This document shows positions 51,139 to 59,295 of a stretch of 64,000 bases of DNA, piece after piece (position 1 is the stretch's first letter; each line of letters starts with the position of its first letter). The notes beneath the pieces are model-generated. The model was not told the DNA's origin, did no database searches, and saw only the letters and a list, made by a program, of their open reading frames with translations. This stretch comes from Flavobacterium soyangense. GTDB lineage: Bacteria; Bacteroidota; Bacteroidia; Flavobacteriales; Flavobacteriaceae. The stretch spans positions 1 to 64,000 of the forward strand of contig NZ_JADHEC010000018.1 in NCBI RefSeq assembly GCF_015277675.1, read 5' to 3'. The translations under genes and the position numbers were made by a program.

Positions 51139-51169
51139 GAGCGTCAAAAAAATATTTTTTTTGACGCTC
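51139..51169 (-). terminator. Terminator after tig
   Basis: Stem GAGCGTCAAAAAA / TTTTTTGACGCTC, rich in A:T next to the loop, between tig and clpP on the minus strand. It may only partly separate tig from clpP. Confidence 0.6.
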
Positions 51170-51193
51170 AAAGATACTGATTTTTTCTAAAAT

Positions 51194-52519
51194 TTATTCT
51201 CCGTAAAATGCGGCAATAAATTCGTCATAGTTTACTTCTTTAGTTGTAGGATTCGCTTTTTCTTTAAACAATTCCAATAATTTCTCTGCTACAACTTGGT
51301 CAGAAAGTCTTTTTACTTCTTCTTGGTTTGCCAAAACTCTTGCCACAATTCCCTGAACTTCTTCGTCAGTAGGATTTGTTTGTCCGAATTGCGCCATTTG
51401 CTGACGGATTGATTTTGTGGTAAATGATTTCAAATCTTCGAAAGTGATTTTGATATCATTTTGTGCCATTGCTTTTCCTTCAATTAATTGAAAACGCAAT
51501 CCTTTTTCTGATCTATTATATTCTACTTCAGCTTCTGCCGGAGTAAGTTGTTTTTCGCCAACAGTTTGCAGCCATTTTTTTAGAAATTCAGCTGGTAAAT
51601 CGAATTTTGTGTTTTCGATTAAAAATTCAGTTACATCATTTAATAATTTTTCGTCTGCTTGATGAGCAAATTGGCTTTCAGCACCTTCTTTGATATTGGC
51701 TTTCAAATCTTCAAGAGAAGATACTTTTCCAGGACCAAAAAGCTTGTCAAATAATTCTTGGTTTAACTCGGCTAATTCTGTTGAATTGATACTCTCGATA
51801 GTAAAATCAACATCAACTTCAAGTCCATGAACATCATCGTGAGCCACTTTCATCGTGTCCATCAATTTGTGATCGTCGTCAAACAATCCTTTTGTATTAA
51901 CCGTTACAACGTCTCCTACTTTTTTTCCAATGAATTTATCAGAAGTGGTTTTGTCTTTGAAAATATCTAAAGAGAAAGTTGTTGGATTGCTAATTCCTTT
52001 TTCAATATTAAAAAATGTTCCGGAAACATCAAATCCAGCTTCAACAGTTTCTTGAGGAATTGCAGTTCCAAATTGTTTCTGGATTCTGGCAATTTGATCT
52101 TCAATCATTTTATCATCAGCAGTAACCACATATTTTATAATGTTATTTTTTGCATCTAAATCTAATTCGAAACTTGGAACTAAACCTATTTCATATTCAA
52201 AAACCAATTCTTCGTTGTCCCAAGAAAAGTTTTCGTTTACTTTAGCAAGTGGAGTCCCAAGAAGATTTAATCTTTCGGATTGTACAAAACGCTCTAATGC
52301 CAAATCAACAACTTTTTTAACTTCTTCTTGTTTTATGGCGCGCCCGTATTGTTTTTCAACAAGGTCTTTTGGCACTGCGCCTTTTCTAAAACCCTTAACG
52401 GTTGCCAAAGGCATTTTTTCGTTTATTCTTTTTGCTACTTGACCTTTGTAATCCATAGGAACAACTGTCATTACAATTGTTTCGTTTACTGCGTCTAATG
52501 CTACTCTTTTGATATCCAT
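51194..52519 (-). CDS. tig: Trigger factor
   Basis: 441 aa ribosome-bound chaperone and prolyl isomerase. The ribosome-binding signature GFRKGAVPKDLVEKQYG lies at ~42-58; an FKBP-like part follows (~150-240) and the C-terminal chaperone arms (SSLEDLKANIKEGAE, AEAEVEYNRSEKGLRFQLIEG). Its neighbour clpP/clpX matches the usual tig-clpP-clpX cluster. A 9-bp intergenic region with an inverted repeat lies upstream. Confidence 0.93.
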   Translation of the reverse strand: MDIKRVALDAVNETIVMTVVPMDYKGQVAKRINEKMPLATVKGFRKGAVPKDLVEKQYGRAIKQEEVKKVVDLALERFVQSERLNLLGTPLAKVNENFSWDNEELVFEYEIGLVPSFELDLDAKNNIIKYVVTADDKMIEDQIARIQKQFGTAIPQETVEAGFDVSGTFFNIEKGISNPTTFSLDIFKDKTTSDKFIGKKVGDVVTVNTKGLFDDDHKLMDTMKVAHDDVHGLEVDVDFTIESINSTELAELNQELFDKLFGPGKVSSLEDLKANIKEGAESQFAHQADEKLLNDVTEFLIENTKFDLPAEFLKKWLQTVGEKQLTPAEAEVEYNRSEKGLRFQLIEGKAMAQNDIKITFEDLKSFTTKSIRQQMAQFGQTNPTDEEVQGIVARVLANQEEVKRLSDQVVAEKLLELFKEKANPTTKEVNYDEFIAAFYGE

Positions 52520-52547
52520 CTTCTTCTTTAATTTACATAATAAAATT

Positions 52548-52578
52548 GGGTTGCAAAATTATAAAATTTTTGCAACCC
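52548..52578 (-). promoter_or_regulatory. 11-bp inverted repeat overlapping the tig promoter
   Basis: GGGTTGCAAAA (52548-52558) and TTTTGCAACCC (52568-52578) are perfect inverted arms. On the minus strand TAATTTTG (52561-52554) matches the -7 box, with TTG at 52584-52582 (20-nt spacing). So the hairpin covers the promoter: it may be the terminator of the gene upstream, or an operator. Confidence 0.5.
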
Positions 52579-52638
52579 AAACAAGTTTTTAAGTTATTGT
52601 ATTTTAGTCAATTATTTGACTCTAACCTCAATGCTTTC

Positions 52639-52983
52639 TTATTTATCGTCTCCAATAATTTTATATGCAATTGACTGGCAAACAGAAAGAATTATGCTAA
52701 AAATCAAGGCCGTCCAAAACGAATTTATCCTAAATCCATCAACAAGTCTTGAACATAATAAAATAATCACTGCATTGATAACAAATAAAAATAACCCTAA
52801 AGTTAAAATAGTTGCAGGCAATGTCAATATAACTAAAATTGGCTTAACGAATAAATTAAGCAACCCTAAAACAACTGCAACAATTAAAGCAGTCGTAAAA
52901 TCAGCAACATCGACACTTGTCATAAAGTGCGCAATAAGCAAAACCAAACCTGATGTAATTAGAATTCTGATTAATAGTTTCAT
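52639..52983 (-). CDS. Small membrane protein of the phage-holin-4 superfamily
   Basis: 114 aa with four hydrophobic helices (ILITSGLVLLIAHF, ALIVAVVLGLLNLFV, LPATILTLGLFLFVINAV, FWTALIFSIILSVCQ). The KPILVILTLPATILTLG motif is typical of the phage_holin_4_2 family, which is widespread in chromosomes and not a phage gene despite the name. Function in cells is unknown, possibly membrane stress. It is upstream of tig on the same strand. Confidence 0.75.
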   Translation of the reverse strand: MKLLIRILITSGLVLLIAHFMTSVDVADFTTALIVAVVLGLLNLFVKPILVILTLPATILTLGLFLFVINAVIILLCSRLVDGFRINSFWTALIFSIILSVCQSIAYKIIGDDK

Positions 52984-53070
52984 ACGTTTTTATTTCAAAA
53001 GTAAAATAATTATTCTAATTACTTGCATTTTTTCTTTACCTTCGTGAGATAAATCTTAAACCTGCAAGTT

Positions 53071-54399
53071 ATGAAAAAAATTTTACTCTCAATTTTATTA
53101 GTAAGTTCATTTGTTGTAAATGCCCAGTTATGGACTGAAAAAGCCACTGGTTTTACAAATCCCAACAGAACTTTATACAGTATATCTATAGTAGACGCAA
53201 ATGTGATTTGGGCGCAGGAGTTTGATAATATTAATTTCGATTCTACAATAAAAGGATTTACGCTCAGCACTGATGGAGGTAAAACCTGGACAGCTGGCCC
53301 AATAGATTTGAATGTTCTTAAACCTGATGATTTAGGCATTTCTTCAATTACAGCAGTTTCAGCAACAACTGCATGGATATCCGTATATCCTATTATAGCT
53401 GATACTTCTGAAGGAGGTATTTGGAAAACTACAGACAGCGGAGCAACATGGACAAAACAAACAACTACTCAATTTAGCAACTTAATAGATTCCTATGCTA
53501 ACTTCGTTCATTTTTGGGATGCTAATAATGGAATTGCAGGTGGTGATCCAGAAGGTGGTGAATTTGAAATTTACACAACAACTGATGGCGGTACAAATTG
53601 GACTAGAGTTGATGGTGCCAATATTCCAGACCCAGATGCTGGAGGCGAATATGGTTATGAAAATATTTATACAGTTTCAGGAAACACAATTTGGTTTGGA
53701 ACTGATACAGGCAGGCTTTTTAAATCTGATGATAAAGGATTGACTTGGACTGTTAACACTGTCCCTACACCCAGTATAGATTTCGCACTCGACAGGTTCA
53801 CTTTTTCTGATGCAAACAAAGGCCTTTTGATGACTTATGATCCTGTTGAACTTTTCAATACAACTGATGGCGGAGCAACTTGGAGTCCAGTGACAAAAAC
53901 AGGCAATCTTTTTAATACAAATATTTCTTATATCCCAGGCACATCAACAGTTTTTTCAGCAGCATCAGCAAATCCTTTAGGCTCATCATATAGCCTAGAC
54001 AATGGATTTACATGGATTACCATTGATGGAGTTTCACATGGAGAACTAGCATTTTTGAATGATTCTTTTGGATTTTCAGCCGGAAAGAATACTGATGCAA
54101 CAACAGGAGGTATTTTCAAATTTACTGGAATCCCATTAAAAACCCCTAGCTTTGATTTAAAAAACCAAATTTCTGCATACCCAAATCCAACAAATGGGAT
54201 TTTACATCTTGATTCTGAAATATCTTTGATTAAAGGAGCGACAGTTTTTGACTTATTAGGAAGACAAGTATATTCTTCTAAATTTTCAAATTTAAATAAA
54301 GCTGATTTAGATTTAAAATCGCTTCAAACTGGAAATTATGTATTGAAAGTAACTTATGATTCTGGAAAAACAGAGAGTATGAAGGTTATGAAAAACTAA
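53071..54399 (+). CDS. Secreted BNR/Ycf48-like beta-propeller protein with T9SS domain
   Basis: 442 aa. Signal peptide ~1-18, repeated Asp-box-like units (STDGGKTWTAG, TTDSGATWTKQ, TTDGGTNWTRV, KSDDKGLTWTV, TTDGGATWSPV), which build a beta-propeller of the sialidase/photosystem-assembly type, and a T9SS sorting domain from ~365 (ISAYPNPTNGILHL ... LQTGNYVLKVTY). Exported by the type IX system. The substrate is unknown; the propeller may only be a binding scaffold. Confidence 0.8.
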   Translation: MKKILLSILLVSSFVVNAQLWTEKATGFTNPNRTLYSISIVDANVIWAQEFDNINFDSTIKGFTLSTDGGKTWTAGPIDLNVLKPDDLGISSITAVSATTAWISVYPIIADTSEGGIWKTTDSGATWTKQTTTQFSNLIDSYANFVHFWDANNGIAGGDPEGGEFEIYTTTDGGTNWTRVDGANIPDPDAGGEYGYENIYTVSGNTIWFGTDTGRLFKSDDKGLTWTVNTVPTPSIDFALDRFTFSDANKGLLMTYDPVELFNTTDGGATWSPVTKTGNLFNTNISYIPGTSTVFSAASANPLGSSYSLDNGFTWITIDGVSHGELAFLNDSFGFSAGKNTDATTGGIFKFTGIPLKTPSFDLKNQISAYPNPTNGILHLDSEISLIKGATVFDLLGRQVYSSKFSNLNKADLDLKSLQTGNYVLKVTYDSGKTESMKVMKN

Positions 54400-54420
54400 A
54401 TTCTGATTAAATAAAATCAA

Positions 54421-54455
54421 AGTCCTTTTCAAATTTATTGGAAAGGACTTTTTTA
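54421..54455. terminator. Terminator between T9SS protein and hydrolase gene
   Basis: AGTCCTTT / AAAGGACT stem (54421-54428 and 54442-54449) followed by six T; serves the convergent genes. Confidence 0.7.
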
Positions 54456-54460
54456 TCTTT

Positions 54461-55222
54461 TTATTTTAAAAATGAACTCGTAATCTCATAAAATAGCTTT
54501 GGATTTTCGGCGTGGAGCCAATGCCCTACATTAGGAATGGTTTCGATTCTTGAATTGGGAAAATGCTGCTGTATGTTTTGAAAATCTTCATCCAGAATAT
54601 AATGGGAGTTTCCACCACGAATGAAAAGTGTTGGTTTCGTGAAAATAGAATTCTCGGGAAGAGGCCTCCCAATTTCTTCCATTTCTTTATTAAAAACAGC
54701 CAAATTAAATCGAAAAGCTAATTGTCCCGGTTCTATCCAATAAAGGTTTTTCAACAAGAATTGTCTGGTTCCAAAATCATTTATATATTTCTCCAAGATT
54801 TCTTCGACCTCTTTTCGGCTTGGTTTTTTTGAAAAATCGACTGCATTCAATCCTTCAAGAATACTTTGATGATGTTGCGGATAAAATTTTGGGCCAATAT
54901 CAGCAACTATCAATTTTTCGACCATATCTGGATGGATTGAAGCAAAAAGCATAGCCGTTTTTCCGCCCATTGAATGCCCTAGAATGTTGACTTTTTCCAG
55001 ATTATTGGCTTTGCAATAGTCATAAACATCCTGAGCCATTATTTCGTAACTGAACTCTTCGGAATGAAAACTCTTGCCGTGGTTGCGCAGATCCAATAAA
55101 TGAACCTGAAATCCATCGGCAGCAAATTGCGTCCCCATAGTTTTCCAATTGTCAGACATTCCCAGAAATCCGTGAAGAATTAGGAGCGGTTTACCCTCGC
55201 CTTCTGTTTTTGAATGAAGCAT
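54461..55222 (-). CDS. Alpha/beta hydrolase (YbfF-like esterase)
   Basis: 253 aa. Oxyanion region LLILHGFLGMSDNW, nucleophile elbow GHSMGGKTA (Ser about residue 88), catalytic Asp region FIRGGNSHYI and His in IPNVGHWLHAENP near the C-terminus. The whole sequence matches YbfF-like soluble esterases that cut short acyl esters. It is followed, on the same strand, by pdxJ upstream. Confidence 0.8.
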   Translation of the reverse strand: MLHSKTEGEGKPLLILHGFLGMSDNWKTMGTQFAADGFQVHLLDLRNHGKSFHSEEFSYEIMAQDVYDYCKANNLEKVNILGHSMGGKTAMLFASIHPDMVEKLIVADIGPKFYPQHHQSILEGLNAVDFSKKPSRKEVEEILEKYINDFGTRQFLLKNLYWIEPGQLAFRFNLAVFNKEMEEIGRPLPENSIFTKPTLFIRGGNSHYILDEDFQNIQQHFPNSRIETIPNVGHWLHAENPKLFYEITSSFLK

Positions 55223-55240
55223 AAATGATTGTTATTTTTT

Positions 55241-55320
55241 GCGTGAAGGATGGAAGTGGAAATCCCACGCTTTTGGGCGTGGATTGCAACGAACAGCCTG
55301 ACCCTTGTGGTCACGCCCAA
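55241..55320. repeat. Dispersed Flavobacterium repeat (MITE-like)
   Basis: 80 bp between pdxJ and the hydrolase gene with GTGGAAATCCCAC-type stem and the longer inverted pair GGGCGTG (55275-55281) / CACGCCC (55312-55318). The GATTGCAACGAACAGCCTGACCC core matches the kind of repeat scattered in Flavobacterium chromosomes. Confidence 0.55.
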
Positions 55321-55326
55321 ATTATT

Positions 55327-56040
55327 TTATTTTAGTTTCTGTAAATACATATTAACCACATTATCCAATCCGAGATAAATAGCTTCTGAAATGAGTGCGT
55401 GCCCAATGGAAACTTCTAGCAATCCGGGAATATTTTGGCTGAAAAACTGAATATTGTCAAGACTCAAATCGTGTCCGGCATTAATTCCCAAACCAAGTTC
55501 ATTTGCCAATATGGCCGATTTTACATAAGGGTCAATTCCGTTTTTGTTTCCCAAGCTATATTCGTGAGCAAAAGCTTCGGTGTACAATTCGATTCTTTCG
55601 GTTCCAATGATTTTTGCACCTTCAATCATTTCGAGAGCCGGATCTACAAAAATCGAAGTTCTTATGCCGTTTCGCTGAAATTCCTGAACAATTTCGGTTA
55701 GAAAATCCTTGTGTTTTATAGTGTCCCAACCTGCATTAGAAGTTATGGCATCGATAGCATCCGGAACTAATGTGACTTGTGTTGGTTTTATTTCTAATAC
55801 TAAATCGATAAAAGTTTTTTCGGGATTTCCTTCAATATTATATTCAGTGCAAACTATTGATTTTAGGTCACGAGCATCTTGATATCGAATGTGACGTTCG
55901 TCTGGACGCGGATGAATTGTAATTCCTTGACCACCAAATTTCTGAATATCAGTGGCAACTTTTAATAAATCAGGGACATTTCCTCCACGAGCATTACGCA
56001 AAGTTGCTATTTTGTTAATATTTACACTTAACTTTGTCAT
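55327..56040 (-). CDS. pdxJ: Pyridoxine 5'-phosphate synthase
   Basis: 237 aa. It joins 3-amino-2-oxopropyl phosphate and 1-deoxyxylulose 5-phosphate to form pyridoxine 5'-phosphate in vitamin B6 synthesis. TIM-barrel with the PdxJ signature: VNINKIATLRNARGG, TIHPRPDERHI, VTLVPD, and C-terminal GHDLSLDN and IGHALISEAIYLG. Length is normal for the family. Confidence 0.93.
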   Translation of the reverse strand: MTKLSVNINKIATLRNARGGNVPDLLKVATDIQKFGGQGITIHPRPDERHIRYQDARDLKSIVCTEYNIEGNPEKTFIDLVLEIKPTQVTLVPDAIDAITSNAGWDTIKHKDFLTEIVQEFQRNGIRTSIFVDPALEMIEGAKIIGTERIELYTEAFAHEYSLGNKNGIDPYVKSAILANELGLGINAGHDLSLDNIQFFSQNIPGLLEVSIGHALISEAIYLGLDNVVNMYLQKLK

Positions 56041-56152
56041 TGGAATAATTTTTGAGAATAATTTTCAGGATTTGAAGTGCAAAAATACAAAGTAAAACTA
56101 GCCATTATTGCATAATTTTGATTATTTTGCATCAAATATTTTAAATTTATTT

Positions 56153-56812
56153 ATGACAGAAATTACAAACTATATTACTAATGATTTTAAAGCGATTGAC
56201 AGCCAAGAAAGTATTGCGGTGGTTCAGGAATTTTTTGATGAGTTGACTTTTTCGCATTTTCCGGTGGTTGAAGAAGAAATTTATATTGGCAGTATAGCTT
56301 CTGATGACATTGAAACTTTTGATGGCTCAAAAAAAGTAATCGATTATAGATATTCTCTTGAAAGATTTTTTGCCAGGACAACTATGGTTTGGCTTGACGT
56401 TTTGGAGGTTTTTGCAAAAAACAACACTAATTTAATTCCAGTTTTGGACGAAAAAAATAAATATGTTGGCTATTATGAAATCGCTGACATTATGAAATTT
56501 TTTAACGAAACACCCTTTTTACATGATACAGGAAGGATTATCGTAATCAAAAAAAGAGTATTAGATTATTCAATGAGTGAAATTACTCAAATCGTAGAAA
56601 GTAATAATGGGAAAATATTAGGTTTATTTGTATCAGAAATAGATACTGAAAACATACAAGTAACCATTAAAATAAGTCTAGGAGCCATAAACGAAATAAT
56701 TCAGTCCTTCAGAAGATATAATTATGAAATTATATCTGAACATTTTGAAGATAATTATATCAACACCTTAAAGGATCGCTCAGATTATTTGGACAAATAT
56801 CTTAATATCTAA
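56153..56812 (+). CDS. CBS-domain protein
   Basis: 219 aa from ATG 56153. Two tandem CBS motifs (~1-125) with VVQEFFDELTFSHFPVVEEE and VFAKNNTNLIPVLDEKNKYVGYYEIADI, then an ACT-like segment ~135-200 (IIVIKKRVLDYSMSEITQIVES). A cytoplasmic sensor that binds adenosine nucleotides. -7-like TAATTTTG at 56113-56120 may be its promoter. It is co-transcribed with nadK (8 bp gap). Confidence 0.75.
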   Translation: MTEITNYITNDFKAIDSQESIAVVQEFFDELTFSHFPVVEEEIYIGSIASDDIETFDGSKKVIDYRYSLERFFARTTMVWLDVLEVFAKNNTNLIPVLDEKNKYVGYYEIADIMKFFNETPFLHDTGRIIVIKKRVLDYSMSEITQIVESNNGKILGLFVSEIDTENIQVTIKISLGAINEIIQSFRRYNYEIISEHFEDNYINTLKDRSDYLDKYLNI

Positions 56813-56819
56813 AACAGAA

Positions 56820-57704
56820 ATGAAAGTAGCCATTTACGGTCAATACTATCAAAACAGTACCGAGCCCATTATAAAAGACATTTTCATTTTTCTTATCAAG
56901 AATAATGTTGAGATAATTATTGAGTCTAATTTTTTGAAAATATTGTTCGAAAAAAAAATAATAGATACAAAATACCCCACTTTTGAGTCTTACAAGGAGT
57001 TAAACAGCAGTTTTGATATGCTAATTAGCATTGGTGGGGACGGCACAATATTGAGAGCTACAACTTTAGTTCGGGATTCGGGAGTGCCTATTTTAGGAAT
57101 AAATGCAGGACGTTTGGGCTTTTTAGCCACGGTTCAAAAAGAGAATATTCCAGAATTTATGCAATTTATTATCGATAAAAAATACTCTATTTCTAAAAGA
57201 ACTTTGCTAAGCTTAACGTGTTCTCCTGATAATGAAGCGATTCAGGATATTAATTTTGCGCTAAATGAAATTTCGGTTAGCCGTAAGGATACCACTTCGA
57301 TGATAACGATTGAGACTTATTTGAACAACGAATATTTGAATTCCTATTGGGCTGATGGTTTAATTATTGCAACTCCTACAGGTTCAACCGGATACTCTAT
57401 GAGCTGCGGAGGTCCAATATTAACTCCAAATGCGAGAAGTGTCGTTATCACTCCAATTGCACCACACAATCTGAACGCACGACCACTTGTGGTTACAGAC
57501 GAAACAGAAATTAGACTAAAAGTTTCTGGCAGAGACGATCATTACTTAGTTTCACTTGATTCCAGAATTATATCTGTTAAAAATGAAACCATTTTATTTA
57601 TTAAAAAATCTCCTTTTGAAATAAATATGGTCGAAATTCCCAATGAAACCTTTTTGAAAACACTTCGCACCAAATTGTTTTGGGGTGAAGACCGAAGAAA
57701 TTAA
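56820..57704 (+). CDS. nadK: NAD kinase
   Basis: 294 aa; makes NADP from NAD. GGDGT motif at 72-76 (ISIGGDGTILRA), FALNEISVSRKDT and the NAD-site glycine loop TPTGSTGYSMSCGGPI. It follows the CBS-domain gene, which may sense the adenylate level for the same pathway. Confidence 0.95.
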   Translation: MKVAIYGQYYQNSTEPIIKDIFIFLIKNNVEIIIESNFLKILFEKKIIDTKYPTFESYKELNSSFDMLISIGGDGTILRATTLVRDSGVPILGINAGRLGFLATVQKENIPEFMQFIIDKKYSISKRTLLSLTCSPDNEAIQDINFALNEISVSRKDTTSMITIETYLNNEYLNSYWADGLIIATPTGSTGYSMSCGGPILTPNARSVVITPIAPHNLNARPLVVTDETEIRLKVSGRDDHYLVSLDSRIISVKNETILFIKKSPFEINMVEIPNETFLKTLRTKLFWGEDRRN

Positions 57705-57828
57705 ATCATTTTTAGCTACTCAATATACGAATATCCTGATTTTTCCCGTTTTGTAATATCGAATCAAAAATTGACATTATTTTTTGAGTCAATTTTCCAT
57801 ATTAAGGACACATTTAATCTAATGAGTA

Positions 57829-57857
57829 TTGATTCGTGTTGATAATTATTATATTTG
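57829..57857 (+). promoter_or_regulatory. Bacteroidota consensus promoter for the porG-uppS-bamA operon
   Basis: TTG at 57829-57831, an 18-nt spacer, TATATTTG at 57850-57857. The start codon of porG is 18 bp downstream. Drives the envelope assembly operon. Confidence 0.65.
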
Positions 57858-57875
57858 CACGCAATTTTTAATTAA

Positions 57876-58550
57876 ATGTATAAACTTTTCAATCTAATAT
57901 TCTTGTTCTTCTTTTTTACAATGAATGCACAAATTCATGAGATAGGTGTTTTTGTAGGCGGAAGCAACTATATTGGCGATGTTGGACTAACGACTTACAT
58001 TTCGCCAAATGAACCTGCGATTGGTATTTTATATAAATGGAATAAAAGCCCAAGACATTCCTACCGTTTTTCTTACACCCAATCAAAAATTTCCGCAAAA
58101 GATCTTGATTCAAAAGAGCCAAGTAGAAATCAAAGAGGTTATCGTTTTGAAAATAGCATAAAAGAAGTATCTTTAGGCCTTGAATTTAATTTTTTTGATT
58201 TTAATTTACACGAAATTAAAAGAAAATACACCCCATATGTATATTCGGGAATAAGCTATTTCAGATATGACGAATTGTATGTTGAATCAGGAGAAACTTT
58301 AAAGGACTCAGGTGCTGGGTCATTTGCAATTCCAATGACTTTAGGCGTGAAATCGAATGTTTCGCCACATATAGTTTTGGCTTTGGAAGTTGGAGCAAGA
58401 TATACATTAACGGATAATTTAGACGGAAGCAATCCAAAAAACGAAAGTTACGCTAAATTTGGAAATATAAATAATAATGATTGGTATGTTTTTTCAGGGC
58501 TAACACTAACATATACCTTTGGAAACAAACCTTGCTATTGCGCAGAATAA
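57876..58550 (+). CDS. porG: PorG-like outer-membrane protein of the type IX secretion system (DUF6089)
   Basis: 224 aa. Signal peptide ~1-18 (ends MNAQ), then about eight amphipathic strands (EIGVFVGGSNYIGDVG, YRFSYTQSKIS, KYTPYVYSGISYFRY, WYVFSGLTLTYTFG) as in small outer-membrane barrels; C-terminal KPCYCAE. DUF6089/PorG is required for T9SS function in Porphyromonas and Flavobacterium, and occurs upstream of uppS, bamA and ompH genes, as here. Confidence 0.8.
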   Translation: MYKLFNLIFLFFFFTMNAQIHEIGVFVGGSNYIGDVGLTTYISPNEPAIGILYKWNKSPRHSYRFSYTQSKISAKDLDSKEPSRNQRGYRFENSIKEVSLGLEFNFFDFNLHEIKRKYTPYVYSGISYFRYDELYVESGETLKDSGAGSFAIPMTLGVKSNVSPHIVLALEVGARYTLTDNLDGSNPKNESYAKFGNINNNDWYVFSGLTLTYTFGNKPCYCAE

Positions 58551-58554
58551 GAAA

Positions 58555-59295
58555 ATGAATTTACTAGACACGATAGACTTAACAAATTTACCCAAACACT
58601 TAGCCATTATCATGGATGGCAATGGTCGTTGGGCTAAACAACAAGGACTTTTAAGAGCTTTAGGTCATGAAAGCGGAACAAAATCCGTGAAAGTAAATAT
58701 AAAGGCTTGCGCCAAATTAGGAATAGAAAATCTTACTTTATATGCTTTCTCTACTGAAAATTGGAACAGACCAAAACTGGAAGTAGACACATTAATGAAA
58801 ATATTGATTAGAGCATTAAAAAAAGAGCTTAAAACACTACAAGACAATAATATAAAATTAAATGCTATTGGTTGTTTAGAAAAACTACCAAAATCAGCCC
58901 AAAACGAACTTTTAGATGTTATAAACAAAACAAAAAATAATACCAGAATGACTTTAACTCTGGCATTGAGTTATGGTTCAAGAGAAGAAATTATAAATGC
59001 TGTAAGAAACATTAGCGATAAAGTTAAAAATAATATAATTTCAATCGACTCTATTGACGATTCAATTATAAATGAGCATCTTTACACGCGAAATTTACCG
59101 GAGGTAGATTTATTAATAAGAACAAGCGGTGAACATAGAATAAGTAATTTTTTGTTATGGCAAATTGCCTACGCAGAATTATATTTTACTGATATATTAT
59201 GGCCAGACTTTAAAGAACAAGATTTGTATGAGGCTATTATTAGTTATCAAAAAAGAGAGCGTAGATTTGGAAAAACAAGTGAACAAATTAAATAA
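58555..59295 (+). CDS. uppS: Undecaprenyl diphosphate synthase
   Basis: 246 aa from ATG 58555. Makes the C55 lipid carrier for cell-wall and surface-glycan synthesis. Catalytic Asp21 in LAIIMDGNGRWAKQQG, the basic LITAYAFSTENW-like LTLYAFSTENWNRP block and the C-terminal DLLIRTSGEHRISNFLLWQIAYAEL signature. Overlaps the bamA start, so translation may be coupled. Confidence 0.95.
   Translation: MNLLDTIDLTNLPKHLAIIMDGNGRWAKQQGLLRALGHESGTKSVKVNIKACAKLGIENLTLYAFSTENWNRPKLEVDTLMKILIRALKKELKTLQDNNIKLNAIGCLEKLPKSAQNELLDVINKTKNNTRMTLTLALSYGSREEIINAVRNISDKVKNNIISIDSIDDSIINEHLYTRNLPEVDLLIRTSGEHRISNFLLWQIAYAELYFTDILWPDFKEQDLYEAIISYQKRERRFGKTSEQIK

Noticed and set aside
52639-52983. Holin-like gene as a phage lysis gene
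   Set aside because: Isolated among housekeeping genes and widespread in chromosomes; the prophage has its own lysis cassette.
59165-59278. Upstream extension of bamA
   Set aside because: Lies inside uppS and does not resemble a signal peptide; GTG 59279 or TTG 59267 fits better.
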